A DNA stretch of 64,000 nucleotides from an uncultured Porticoccus sp. GTDB lineage: Bacteria > Pseudomonadota > Gammaproteobacteria > Pseudomonadales > Porticoccaceae. Location of the stretch: the NCBI RefSeq assembly GCF_913061305.1, contig NZ_CAJXST010000003.1:124001-188000 (forward strand), written 5' to 3'. This document shows positions 1 through 8,771 of this stretch, one piece after another; position 1 is the stretch's first letter; each line of letters opens with the position of its first letter. The notes under the pieces were generated by a model. That model ran no database searches. It was not told where the DNA came from and was given only the letters and a program-made list of their open reading frames with translations. The position numbers were made by a program, and so were the translations under genes.

Positions 1-357
1 CATGAATTGTTTGACAAATTTAGCCGGCACATGGCCCTCCATGACATAGCCGTTTTCAAAGACTGCGGTGTGGCAGGATTGATACTCCGAATCGATACCC
101 AGGCTACTTTTTACCGCCGCCAGACTTTCAGAATGGTGAATAAGTGCGTGGTAACCCTTGTCAGACATATATTCCATCCACTCTTCACAGCAGCCACAGG
201 ATTCACTTTTATAGAGGTTGTAAGAGGATGGGTTCGATGTCTGGATATCACTGGTCGAGACTTGTTCAGGTTGGGTTTTTTCCTCACTTGTACACCCTGC
301 AACCAGGAGAAAGGTCAGTAAAAATCCTGATAAAACGCATCTTTTTATAATAGTCAT
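1..357 (-). CDS. DUF411 family lipoprotein, C-terminus outside window
   Basis: Reading the minus strand from the ATG at 357 gives an open frame of 119 codons that runs off the left edge with no stop. The N-terminus is a lipoprotein signal ending in the lipobox LVAGC (Cys at about residue 22), so the mature protein should be lipid-anchored. The body carries the DUF411 signature: SCGCCEEW near residue 50, then YQSCHTA and a GYVMEGHVPA stretch. DUF411 proteins are small cysteine-rich proteins often found near copper or other metal-resistance genes. Metal binding by the CGCC and SCH residues is inferred. A Shine-Dalgarno GGAG lies 6 nt before the ATG. Neighbours beyond the edge are unknown, so the context cannot confirm a copper role. 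Confidence 0.9.
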   Translation of the reverse strand, partial: MTIIKRCVLSGFLLTFLLVAGCTSEEKTQPEQVSTSDIQTSNPSSYNLYKSESCGCCEEWMEYMSDKGYHALIHHSESLAAVKSSLGIDSEYQSCHTAVFENGYVMEGHVPAKFVKQFM

Positions 358-660
358 GGAGTTCTCCGAGGCGTGGGTGCCAAGTCACCGTTAAAGTATA
401 AGTATCGTTGTTTCGATTCCCTGTTGCTGAAGAGCATGAGTGAAATTATTCTCATGGTAAAGTTTATCCCGGTATCAGTTGCTCATTGACCCGATTGGCC
501 GTCGCTATAATTATGGTCATTTTACGCATATGAGTGTACAAGACTGAGTAGATCAGCTGACAAACAGACCCTGTTTCGATACGAGCTTAACGTGTAATGT
601 TTCTCCCTAACAGGTCGTCTTTATTAAGGTGTAACGGGCAAGTCCCCTAAGGAATAGTCT
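358..660. other. Divergent intergenic region
   Basis: This 303-bp gap lies between the start codons of the DUF411 lipoprotein (minus) and the 5'-nucleotidase (plus). I see no ORF or RNA gene. A TATAAT at 506-511 could be a -10 box for the plus-strand gene, but the TTGAC before it is too close for a standard promoter. The plus-strand gene has AAGGA at about 649. Confidence 0.4.
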
Positions 661-1566
661 GTGTCAAAGAACTTTGGTGACAAACTGGTGATTGCTATTT
701 CATCCAGGGCCCTGTTTGACCTGGATGAAAGCCATCGAGTTTATGAGCAGGAGGGGTTGGATGCCTATTCCCGTTATCAGGTGGCGCATGAAGACGAGGT
801 CCTTGCGCCGGGGGAGGCTTTTCCCATGGTAAAAAAATTGCTGAGAATCAATGAAAAGCTGGATGGGGAGCCAAGGGTAGAGGTGATTTTACTCTCCCGG
901 AATTCGGCTGATACCGGGTTGCGGGTGTTTAATTCCATTGAGCACTATGGGTTGAGTATCAGTCGTGCCGCCTTCTGTGGTGGAGAAAGCCCCTACCGTT
1001 ATGTCTCCGCTTTTGGTTGCCATTTGTTTCTTTCGACCAATGCAGAAGATGTCTGCAATGCGCTGGATAACGGGATTGCAGCAGCAACGTTAATATCCTC
1101 TGGATCCAGAGATCGCAATGACGATGAGCTTCGCTTTGCATTTGATGGTGATGCGGTACTGTTTTCCGATGAATCGGAACGCGTGTACAAGGAAAGCGGG
1201 CTCGTGGCATTCACTCAAAGTGAGAAGGCCGCAGCACGAGAGCCAATGAGCGGTGGTCCGTTCAAACACTTTCTTCAGGTTTTACATACATTGCAGTCGG
1301 AATTTCCACCTGAGAGCTGTCCTATCCGCACAGCCCTGGTAACGGCGCGTTCTGCCCCGGCCCATGAGCGGGTCGTGCGAACGCTCCGCACCTGGAACAT
1401 CCGGATAGACGAGTCCCTGTTTCTTGGTGGCCTGGAAAAGGGTGCATTCCTTAAATCCTACGGTGCGGATGTGTTCTTTGACGACCAGCAGGCACATTGC
1501 GAGTCGGCAAAGTCCCACGTGGCCACCGGACACGTCCCCCATGGCATTGCCAATAGAAAAGACTAA
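661..1566 (+). CDS. 5'-nucleotidase, cN-I-like family
   Basis: A 301-residue protein starting at GTG, with AAGGA about 8 nt upstream. It matches the bacterial 5'-nucleotidase family related to eukaryotic cytosolic 5'-nucleotidase I (PF06189): an N-terminal ISSRALFDLDES segment, a LLSRNSADTG segment near residue 80, CGGESPY near 115, and a second FDGDAVLFSDESE segment near 165. Those acidic motifs are of the HAD type and suggest Mg-dependent hydrolysis of nucleoside monophosphates in the cytoplasm. Its 3' end is 6 bp from the convergent exporter gene. The family is clear; the preferred substrate (AMP, IMP or others) cannot be read from sequence. Confidence 0.88.
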   Translation: MSKNFGDKLVIAISSRALFDLDESHRVYEQEGLDAYSRYQVAHEDEVLAPGEAFPMVKKLLRINEKLDGEPRVEVILLSRNSADTGLRVFNSIEHYGLSISRAAFCGGESPYRYVSAFGCHLFLSTNAEDVCNALDNGIAAATLISSGSRDRNDDELRFAFDGDAVLFSDESERVYKESGLVAFTQSEKAAAREPMSGGPFKHFLQVLHTLQSEFPPESCPIRTALVTARSAPAHERVVRTLRTWNIRIDESLFLGGLEKGAFLKSYGADVFFDDQQAHCESAKSHVATGHVPHGIANRKD

Positions 1567-1571
1567 CCGGT

Positions 1572-2423
1572 CTAGAACAGGGCAAATTTGATGCCCATGC
1601 CGAGTAACAGGCAGGCTAAAATCGGTTGCAATACCCGGCTTGGGAGTCTGGCCGCCAGTCTGGTGCCAACGTGGATGGCTGGCAGTGACCCGATCAACAG
1701 TGACCCAAGCAGCACCAAATCGACATTGCCCAACAAGAATAAATGACCGAGTCCGGCAATCAGCGTCAATGGTACTGCGTGGGCAATGTCGGTCCCGACC
1801 ACATGCAGTGCCGGTAGGCGAGGATAGAGGACCATCAGTAGCGCTGCACAAAATGCGCCTGCGCCCACTGATGAGAGTGTGACAAAGATGCCCAGAAAAA
1901 TGCCGGAGACAAAGGTCACCTTCGTGGCGTGTAGCTGAAAAAAGGCACCTACGGCGCCGTGTGGTCGATCGGAAGCATTGCGAAGAAAGCGCTTCAGTAA
2001 TATCACGGCGGCGGTAATGATTAGCATGACACCGAGACTGGTCGTCAGGATTTCCCGATATTCTTCTGCATCTGTAAACACATGATAGAGGAGCTGGGAT
2101 GTAATAAGGGATGCGGGTATGCTGCCAGCGGCGAGATAGCCAACCAGTCGCCACTGAATGCTTTTCTGCCTGGAGTGGGCCACAACACCACTGGCCTTTG
2201 TGATGGCGGCATAGAGGAGGTCAGTGCCAATAGCGACATTGTAGGGAATGCCGAACATAATCAGCATCGGTGTCATCAAGGACCCACCACCAACACCGGT
2301 GAGCCCGACGACTAAACCCACGAAAGCACCGGACCCAATGTACAGCAAAAAATCCAGCACAATTAATCCACTTCTATCCCCAAAATAACCTGGAAACTCT
2401 AGCAATTTGTACCTATTCTTCAA
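1572..2423 (-). CDS. TauE/SafE family sulfite exporter-like permease
   Basis: A polytopic membrane protein of up to 283 residues. Near its N-terminus it has the glycine-rich segment FVGLVVGLTGVGGGSLMTP, diagnostic of the TauE/SafE family (PF01925), and the same fold repeats in the second half (SSVGAGAFC near 195). Family members export sulfite, sulfoacetate or other organosulfur anions. It is divergent from cysB with about 50 bp between them, which fits a role in sulfur metabolism (inference). The first 21 residues do not look like the family. A GTG at 2360 preceded by a purine-rich AGAAGTGGA would give a 262-residue protein starting MLDFLLYIG and may be the true start. Confidence 0.88.
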   Translation of the reverse strand: MKNRYKLLEFPGYFGDRSGLIVLDFLLYIGSGAFVGLVVGLTGVGGGSLMTPMLIMFGIPYNVAIGTDLLYAAITKASGVVAHSRQKSIQWRLVGYLAAGSIPASLITSQLLYHVFTDAEEYREILTTSLGVMLIITAAVILLKRFLRNASDRPHGAVGAFFQLHATKVTFVSGIFLGIFVTLSSVGAGAFCAALLMVLYPRLPALHVVGTDIAHAVPLTLIAGLGHLFLLGNVDLVLLGSLLIGSLPAIHVGTRLAARLPSRVLQPILACLLLGMGIKFALF

Positions 2424-2474
2424 AGGAATAATTTCTTATATTTTTATATCATTGTCGTCTATCTGGGTGAGTGA

Positions 2475-3449
<975 letters not shown>

Positions 3450-3520
3450 TCTATTTGGTTTGCCATCAAGCCCATCCCAGGGGGTGGACAATAGTGCTCC
3501 AGGAAACTTATTCAGGAACC

Positions 3521-3856
3521 TTATAGAAAATCGAGGTCGGGGTTATCGTTGAGAATTTCCTTTAGCTCGTCCTCTTCGCGGGTTTTCTGGTTAAGTACTT
3601 CTTTGACGAACTTGAAATAGACGGTATAAATTTCCGGTTGCAGGCCTTCCCGTTCAACCACAAAGAAGGGTGCCTGATCCACATTGTAACGTCTCGCCAG
3701 CACCATCCCCGGTGAGCTGGCGTCCCGCTCATCAGCCAGTAAAACCTCGTCTATTAGCGACATCTGGTCAGCAGCTTCCATTTTTTGCTGCACGTCTTCG
3801 CACTTTCTGCAGAGACTGCCGTCCAGCTTGATCTTTTTGACGAGAGTAATTTTCAT
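3521..3856 (-). CDS. Small thioredoxin-fold protein downstream of cysH
   Basis: A 111-residue cytoplasmic protein. I take the ATG at 3856 (MKITLVKKI) because GGGAAAG lies 4 nt before it; the open frame extends further upstream but overlaps the end of cysH. Near the N-terminus it has a CRKC pair (about residues 17-20), followed by a thioredoxin-like pattern including ADERD and the APFFVVE strand with its cis-proline-like Pro. Similar small proteins follow cysH in pseudomonads (memory of synteny). A redox role supporting CysH, or delivery of electrons, is inference. It sits 14 bp after the cysH stop and is probably cotranscribed. Confidence 0.75.
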   Translation of the reverse strand: MKITLVKKIKLDGSLCRKCEDVQQKMEAADQMSLIDEVLLADERDASSPGMVLARRYNVDQAPFFVVEREGLQPEIYTVYFKFVKEVLNQKTREEDELKEILNDNPDLDFL

Positions 3857-3870
3857 GCGTCTTTCCCGGT

Positions 3871-4602
3871 TTATTTTTGCGTATTGACAGAATGAAGACC
3901 GCATTCCTTCATCGTGGCTTCTTCCCACCACCAGCGGCCTTCGCGTTCATGTTGGCCGGGGCCGGTGGCACGTGTACAGGGTTCACAGCCAATACTGATA
4001 TAGCCACGGTCATGTAATTCGTTATAGGGCACGTTATTGGAACGAATATATTCCCATACCTGATTTGATGACCAGTTGGCCAGCGGGTTGAACTTGGTCA
4101 GGGTATCATCGGGCCGGGCAAAGGCCTTGTCGTCCTGAATCACAGGGATAGCTGTGCGGGTGCCGGGGCTCTGGTCGCGACGCTGACCGGTTATCCAGGC
4201 ATCGACCGTCAGCAATTTACGGCGCAGGGGGCCAATCTTACGGATACTGCAGCACTCTTTGTGGCCGTCGCGGTAAAAACTGAAGAGGCCTTTCTCCCGC
4301 ACCATATTATTGACGGCGTAGGCGTCGGGAAATACCACGTCGATCTGAATACCGTAATGCTCACGGACCTTTTCGATAAAGCGATAGGTTTCGGCATGCA
4401 GGCGACCCGTATCGAGGGAAAAGACCTGTACTTTCTCCGGGTTGATCCTGTGTGCCATATCAATCAGCACCACATCTTCTGCACCACTGAATGAGATGGC
4501 GATATTGTCAAATTGCTCAAGGGCGTAGGCAATAATCTCCTGGGGAGACTGATCGGATAGTTCCCGGTCGAGATCAAGGGTGTTCAGAAGGTTTGCTGTC
4601 AT
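3871..4602 (-). CDS. cysH: Assimilatory adenylylsulfate (APS) reductase CysH
   Basis: 243 residues. It reduces activated sulfate to sulfite in cysteine synthesis, using thioredoxin. The PP-loop SFSGAED is at 37-43. The protein has the Cys pair ECC at 117-118 and the GCEPC pair at 206/209. These four cysteines bind a [4Fe-4S] cluster in APS reductases and are absent from E. coli-type PAPS reductases, so APS is the likely substrate. The catalytic Cys is in KECGLH near the C-terminus (234). It is followed closely by the thioredoxin-like gene. CysB, encoded 1 kb away, is the expected activator. Confidence 0.93.
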   Translation of the reverse strand: MTANLLNTLDLDRELSDQSPQEIIAYALEQFDNIAISFSGAEDVVLIDMAHRINPEKVQVFSLDTGRLHAETYRFIEKVREHYGIQIDVVFPDAYAVNNMVREKGLFSFYRDGHKECCSIRKIGPLRRKLLTVDAWITGQRRDQSPGTRTAIPVIQDDKAFARPDDTLTKFNPLANWSSNQVWEYIRSNNVPYNELHDRGYISIGCEPCTRATGPGQHEREGRWWWEEATMKECGLHSVNTQK

Positions 4603-4853
4603 GGGAGTTGCTCAATATTCTCAATAAGTTAGAGGCTCTGTGCTCGAAGTCGCGCATCATACCAAAGCCACCACTAAAGCAAAAATAATCAGAAACTATA
4701 ACCTTCATCGATCTGGCTATTAAAAGTCTGTAAAAGGGTGTTTTTCCTGCTTGGTAAGCCCTCGAAAGCATCGCAACTTTATTGCGCAATATCCCTGAAA
4801 TCGTTAGAGTGGCGCGGTCTTGTTTTGGTATCGCACGATTTAAGGGTGGCTTT

Positions 4854-5471
4854 GTGGAAATCGCTTGTTTGGATCTTGAAGGCGTACTGATTCCTGAAAT
4901 ATGGATTGCCTTTGCCGAGAAAACCGGTATTGAAGCGCTGAAGCGAACAACCCGGGATGAACCGGATTACGATGTGCTGATGCGTTACCGACTGGATATT
5001 CTCGACCGGCACGGCCTGGGGCTTAATGAGATTCAGGAGGTGATAGCCACGCTGTCGCCTCTCGAGGGCGCGAAAGAGTTTGTTGACTGGCTGCGGGAAC
5101 GCTTCCAGGTGGTGATTCTCTCCGACACTTTTTATGAGTTTGCCCAGCCGTTGATGCGTCAGTTGGGATTCCCAGCGCTGCTCTGCCACAAACTTGAAAC
5201 AGACCAGGACGGCCGGGTGGTTAATTACCACTTGCGGCAGGCCAACCCGAAGCGCCAGGCGATAGTCGGTTTTAAAAGCATGTACTACCGGACTATTGCT
5301 GCCGGTGATTCCTATAACGATACGACCATGCTGGCAGAGGCCGATGCCGGTATCCTGTTTCATGCACCTCAGAATGTTATCGAGCAATTCCCGCAATTTC
5401 CGGCTGTCCATACATTTGAGGCGCTCAAACAGGAATTTATCAGGGCCAGCGTCCGGGATCTCAGCTTGTAG
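4854..5471 (+). CDS. thrH: ThrH, phosphoserine phosphatase / homoserine phosphotransferase
   Basis: With the GTG at 4854 (SD AAGGGTGG just before it) the protein is 205 residues, the same as P. aeruginosa ThrH, and starts MEIACLDLEGVLIPE. HAD motifs are visible: DLEG at 7-10, the Ser motif ILSDTFYEF near 93, and GDSYNDTTML near 150. In Pseudomonas ThrH dephosphorylates phosphoserine and can transfer the phosphate to homoserine, linking serine and threonine synthesis. The upstream frame is open further but carries no family resemblance. It converges with pabB, 5 bp away. The bifunctionality is family knowledge, not visible here. Confidence 0.93.
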   Translation: MEIACLDLEGVLIPEIWIAFAEKTGIEALKRTTRDEPDYDVLMRYRLDILDRHGLGLNEIQEVIATLSPLEGAKEFVDWLRERFQVVILSDTFYEFAQPLMRQLGFPALLCHKLETDQDGRVVNYHLRQANPKRQAIVGFKSMYYRTIAAGDSYNDTTMLAEADAGILFHAPQNVIEQFPQFPAVHTFEALKQEFIRASVRDLSL

Positions 5472-5476
5472 GCGAT

Positions 5477-6859
5477 CTATCCTGAGGGGCTATTCGGCTC
5501 GATAAGCACGCGAATCTTGTCCAGAATTTCCTGGAATTCACTCTCGGCACTTGAGTCGGCCACAATGCCGCCACCTCCCCAGCAGTGCAGCCTGTCGCCA
5601 TCGGCCAGGATCGTGCGAATGGCGATGTTGGTGTCCATTCGCCCTGTACTGCTGATATAGCCTATGCTGCCGCAATACACCGAGCGGCGACAGGTTTCCA
5701 GTGTTTCGATGATTTCCATGGCGCGTTTTTTTGGTGCACCGGTGATAGAGCCTCCGGGGAAACACCCTCGCAACAGTGACAGCGGCGACTCGCCGTCGCG
5801 GAGCTTGCCGGTCACCGTACTGACCAGGTGATGTACGTTAGGAAAGCTTTCAAGCGCAAAGAGCTTTGGCACCCGAATCGTGCCTGGCTGACAGGTTTTC
5901 CCGAGATCATTGCGTAGCAAATCCACAATCATCAGGTTTTCAGCCCGATTTTTGGTACTGTTCATCAGCTCAATGGCATTTTGTTGATCTTCCTCCACCG
6001 TTCTGCCCCGCCTGGCAGTGCCTTTGATAGGCTTGGTTTCCACCTGCCCTGCAGAGAGCTTCAGAAACCGCTCGGGGGAAAAGCTCAATACGGCCTGATT
6101 GCGCTCACCAAACTGGTAATAGCAACTGTAGGGTGAAGGCAAAATTTGTCGGAGTACTCTGTAGAGCTGCCAGCTATCGCCTTGGTATTTTGCCGAAAAA
6201 TGCCGGGCGAGATTCACCTGATAGCAATCACCCTGACCGATATACGCCTTGATATGGCTGACAGCATTCAGGTAAGCCTCTCTGCTCATTGAGGGCTCAA
6301 ACGGATTTGTACTTGCGCCATCAGGGAGATTTTGTCCACTGTCGGCTTGTTTGAGTCGCTTCGAGACAGTTTCACGAAGAGTGGCCGGGCAATCGTTGCG
6401 AAAAATCAGCCAGGCTTTTCTCGATGAGTGATTGAGCACAAGGGCCCAGTTATAAAGTCCCAGTCGTAGATCCGGCAGTGAGTCCACCTTGCCCAGCAGG
6501 TCCGGCAGCGCTTCGATACGGTGGCCAAGGTCGTAGCCAAAATAGCCGGCCAGTCCCCCCAAAAAAGGATAATGGCTCAAGCCGTGATCGATGGGTTCAA
6601 GGGTATCGAGAAGCTGCTGTGCCAGTGCGAAAGGGTCTTCACAGGACTCGTGGGTGGCCTGAGGGGTTATGATTCGTGTGATCTTGCCCACCGTCTCGAG
6701 AACAGTGGCCGGTTGTGCTGTAATGATGTCAAACCGACCAGAGAGGCTGCGAGGCTTGCCACTGTCCATCCAGATGGGGTCATCAAGATCCCGTATTGCA
6801 GCAAAGAGCGCTTCGGCATCGGGGCGGTAGGGAAAGTCGGTGATATCCACGTTAAGCAT
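5477..6859 (-). CDS. pabB: Aminodeoxychorismate synthase component I
   Basis: 460 residues, a chorismate-binding enzyme of the anthranilate synthase I family. With the glutamine amidotransferase PabA it makes 4-amino-4-deoxychorismate for folate. The C-terminal chorismatase domain has PIKGTARRG (about 275), the LIVDLLRNDLG-type segment, and the signature GGSITGAPKKRAME (about 370). PIKGT (Lys for Ala in the PIAGT motif) is the feature that separates PabB from TrpE, so this is PabB rather than anthranilate synthase. The ATG at 6857-6859 is the only sensible start. No pabA or pabC is adjacent. Confidence 0.92.
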   Translation of the reverse strand: MLNVDITDFPYRPDAEALFAAIRDLDDPIWMDSGKPRSLSGRFDIITAQPATVLETVGKITRIITPQATHESCEDPFALAQQLLDTLEPIDHGLSHYPFLGGLAGYFGYDLGHRIEALPDLLGKVDSLPDLRLGLYNWALVLNHSSRKAWLIFRNDCPATLRETVSKRLKQADSGQNLPDGASTNPFEPSMSREAYLNAVSHIKAYIGQGDCYQVNLARHFSAKYQGDSWQLYRVLRQILPSPYSCYYQFGERNQAVLSFSPERFLKLSAGQVETKPIKGTARRGRTVEEDQQNAIELMNSTKNRAENLMIVDLLRNDLGKTCQPGTIRVPKLFALESFPNVHHLVSTVTGKLRDGESPLSLLRGCFPGGSITGAPKKRAMEIIETLETCRRSVYCGSIGYISSTGRMDTNIAIRTILADGDRLHCWGGGGIVADSSAESEFQEILDKIRVLIEPNSPSG

Positions 6860-7176
6860 GGCCGATAGTCTACGGTAGAAGTGGGGATGTTTCAGGCTAA
6901 TTCGACGTTGCTATTCCTTTTTTAGCACTCTTTAGGGCCTGTTCTGGGTTTGTGCAAGAAGTGCGGCATTTCTGTTATTGCTCGATGTCTCTGATCATGG
7001 CAATCTCAGCGCCCAGAAGCGTTCATTGACCAGGCGACACTTTGCCGACCTCAAAAATCAGGTTGGCGCACGGGGTTGTTTACATGCACGCAGAGAGAGT
7101 ATCGATTGCCGGCGTCGCCCCAATCAATCCGGGCAGCTGGGAATGAATATTGGATGAACAACAGGCTGGAGTCATG
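6860..7176. other. Intergenic region between pabB and rraA
   Basis: About 317 bp between the divergent starts of pabB and rraA. Short open stretches exist in several frames but none has a ribosome binding site and a recognisable product. I see no strong hairpin. Confidence 0.4.
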
Positions 7177-7665
7177 ATGTTTTTTGCAACCCCTGATCTT
7201 TGCGACGATTATCCCGAGCTGGTGCAGGTAATGGAGCCAATGATGGCCAGTTATGGTGGGCGGGACACGTTTGGTGGTGAAATTGTCACCGTCAAATGTC
7301 ACGAGGACAATTCGCTGGTAAAAGAAAGTGCCGGTAATCCCGGTCACGGAAAGGTGCTCGTGGTGGATGGTGGTGGTTCCCTTAGGCGTGCCTTGCTGGG
7401 CGATATGATTGCCGAAAATGCAGTCAGGAATGGTTGGGAGGGGTTAATTATTTACGGTTGTGTCCGCGATGTTGATGCGCTGGCAGAGCTGGATCTGGGT
7501 GTGCAGGCACTGGCCGCCATCCCTTTGAAAACGGACAAGCGCGGAATTGGTGATCTGAACGTGCCGGTGACATTTGGCGGTATTACCTTTCGTCCCGGTG
7601 AGTATGTGTATGCCGATAACAATGGCGTCATCGTATCGCCCAGCCCATTGGTTGGAGAGGGGTGA
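7177..7665 (+). CDS. rraA: RraA, regulator of ribonuclease activity
   Basis: A 162-residue RraA/MenG-like protein. Starting at the second ATG of a tandem pair (7177) gives [14 protein letters not shown], which aligns without gaps to the Pseudomonas N-terminus. GGAG lies 5 nt before it; the ATG at 7174 is an alternative. Key segments are [27 protein letters not shown] (about 70-87), IIYGCVRD near 105, and [10 protein letters not shown] at the end. In E. coli RraA binds RNase E and inhibits it; some homologues have aldolase activity, so the name is by family. It stands alone, followed 90 bp later by a b561 gene. Confidence 0.9.
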   Translation: MFFATPDLCDDYPELVQVMEPMMASYGGRDTFGGEIVTVKCHEDNSLVKESAGNPGHGKVLVVDGGGSLRRALLGDMIAENAVRNGWEGLIIYGCVRDVDALAELDLGVQALAAIPLKTDKRGIGDLNVPVTFGGITFRPGEYVYADNNGVIVSPSPLVGEG

Positions 7666-7755
7666 GTTGGAGCTGTTTGGCTTGATGCATATCACAAATC
7701 AATTGGTGCAGTAGGTTAAGCTCAAACGCATAACAGTTTTTTATCAGGAGTTATC

Positions 7756-8307
7756 GTGGATTGGCGTAATACGAGAGAGCATTATGGTTGGGTGTCGGTG
7801 TCTTTACACTGGCTGATGTTACTGTTGTTGATCGCGGTTTATGGCTGTATTGAATTGCGCGAACTCTATCCAAAGGGCAGTGACCCTCGCGAGGCCTTTA
7901 AAGCCTGGCATTTTATGCTGGGGTTGACTGTTTTTATTCTGGTCTGGATCCGGTTGGTTGCCCAGCTTTTACAAGTGAGGCCGGAGATTTTGCCGGCGCC
8001 GCCTCGCTGGCAGGTGCTGGCGGGAAGATCGATGCATGCCATTTTATACCTGTTTATGATTGCCATGCCGCTGATGGGTTGGCTGGTACTCAGTGGCAGC
8101 GGTAAGCCTGTGCCTTTTTTTGGGGCGACTTTTCCGGCATTGATGCCGGAAAACGAAACGCTGGCCAAAGCCATTAAAGAGGTTCATGAGACGGTTGGCA
8201 GCGCAGGGTATTTTTTGATAGGGCTTCACGCCCTGGCAGGGTTGTTCCATCATTATATTTTGCGCGATAACACCTTGCTTCGAATAGTTCCAAAAAGGTT
8301 TAAGTAA
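7756..8307 (+). CDS. Cytochrome b561 family membrane protein
   Basis: 183 residues, GTG start with CAGGAG 6 nt upstream. Four transmembrane helices are evident at about 15-33, 52-72, 94-113 and 150-168. Histidines expected to ligate two haems b are in SLHWLML, AWHFMLG, MHAILYL and GLHALAG. The C-terminal HHYILRDNTLLRIVPK is typical. Family members such as CybB oxidise ubiquinol or pass electrons to superoxide in the inner membrane. The partner is not apparent from the neighbours. The family call is firm, the role unassigned. Confidence 0.9.
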   Translation: MDWRNTREHYGWVSVSLHWLMLLLLIAVYGCIELRELYPKGSDPREAFKAWHFMLGLTVFILVWIRLVAQLLQVRPEILPAPPRWQVLAGRSMHAILYLFMIAMPLMGWLVLSGSGKPVPFFGATFPALMPENETLAKAIKEVHETVGSAGYFLIGLHALAGLFHHYILRDNTLLRIVPKRFK

Positions 8308-8404
8308 CAGTTTTAATAGGTTGTTTTTATTAATTTTCTTTAACAATTACAGTTTTTGTAAATAGCAGCTCTCGACCCTCGCATGAGCTGCCGGTAAATC
8401 ACAA

Positions 8405-8589
8405 GTGAAATTCTATTTTCATCGCCCGTTGGTTGTAGCGATGGGCAGGAAGCGCTTGAGCATTCACCAAGTCGTTTATGTTATTTCGGGAGAGCTGAGC
8501 GCTCTGGTGTCCCAGAGCGGACCGTGGTGATTACCTCAAATGAACTCCGGCAGGTGTCGATGGCACCCGTTCAGGGAATACAGCATTGA
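8405..8589 (+). pseudogene. Relic of an AraC-type regulator, N-terminal cupin part only
   Basis: Translation from 8405 gives a stretch that resembles the N-terminal sensing domain of AraC-type regulators: PLVVAMGR, then after an apparent internal deletion HQVVYVISGELSALVSQSGPW, broken here by a stop at 8528. Moving to the frame starting at 8527 continues the pattern with VITSNELRQVSMAP and VQGIQH, ending at the stop at 8587-8589. Intact relatives read approximately HQLVYA.SG, then W.VPP..A.WVP.GV.H. Neither a DNA-binding half nor a convincing start remains. The resemblance is read by eye from memory of the family, so a chance match is possible. Confidence 0.5.
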
Positions 8590-8595
8590 GACATG

Positions 8596-8631
8596 CCATC
8601 ATTTGAGAACTTCCCATCATTTGAGAACCTT
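8596..8631 (+). repeat. Two-copy 18-bp tandem repeat
   Basis: CCATCATTTGAGAACTTC (8596-8613) is followed directly by CCATCATTTGAGAACCTT (8614-8631). The first 15 bases are identical in both copies. It lies just after the AraC relic in noncoding sequence and is most simply a slippage duplication. Confidence 0.75.
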
Positions 8632-8705
8632 TCAGTAAGGAGTGTCGAGCCCTTGCGGACTGGTTATATGGCCTGATGCCGAAATAGCAGCACGTTGAGC
8701 AAGGC

Positions 8706-8732
8706 AAAAAAAAGGAGCTGCGAAGCAGCTCC
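8706..8732 (-). terminator. Rho-independent terminator of aceA
   Basis: On the minus strand GGAGCTG and CAGCTCC pair around a CTTCG loop, followed by a run of eight T. It starts about 40 bp past the aceA stop codon. Confidence 0.9.
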
Positions 8733-8771
8733 CAAACTTTTACTCTTAGGGGAATAGGTGATGAATGAACC

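Larger units (their letters stand above)
8308..8771. other. Long intergenic region between b561 and aceA
   Basis: 464 bp without an intact gene. It contains the relic of an AraC-type regulator (8405-8589), an imperfect 18-bp tandem duplication (8596-8631) and the aceA terminator (8706-8732). Each has its own entry. The remainder shows nothing I can identify. Confidence 0.6.

Noticed and set aside
1282-2154. Minus-strand open frame of 290 codons, Arg- and Cys-rich
   Set aside because: It overlaps the 5'-nucleotidase and the TauE-type gene, both with strong family matches. Composition is that of a shadow frame.
4779-5411. Minus-strand open frame of 210 codons
   Set aside because: Antisense to thrH, which matches the family over its full length.
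7084-7146. Short reading frame before rraA
   Set aside because: 20 codons, no SD, no resemblance to known leader peptides.
8500-8519. Perfect 8-bp hairpin CGCTCTGG-TGTC-CCAGAGCG, considered as a terminator or small RNA
   Set aside because: No T-run on either strand, and it falls inside the translatable AraC relic, so it is likely coincidental.
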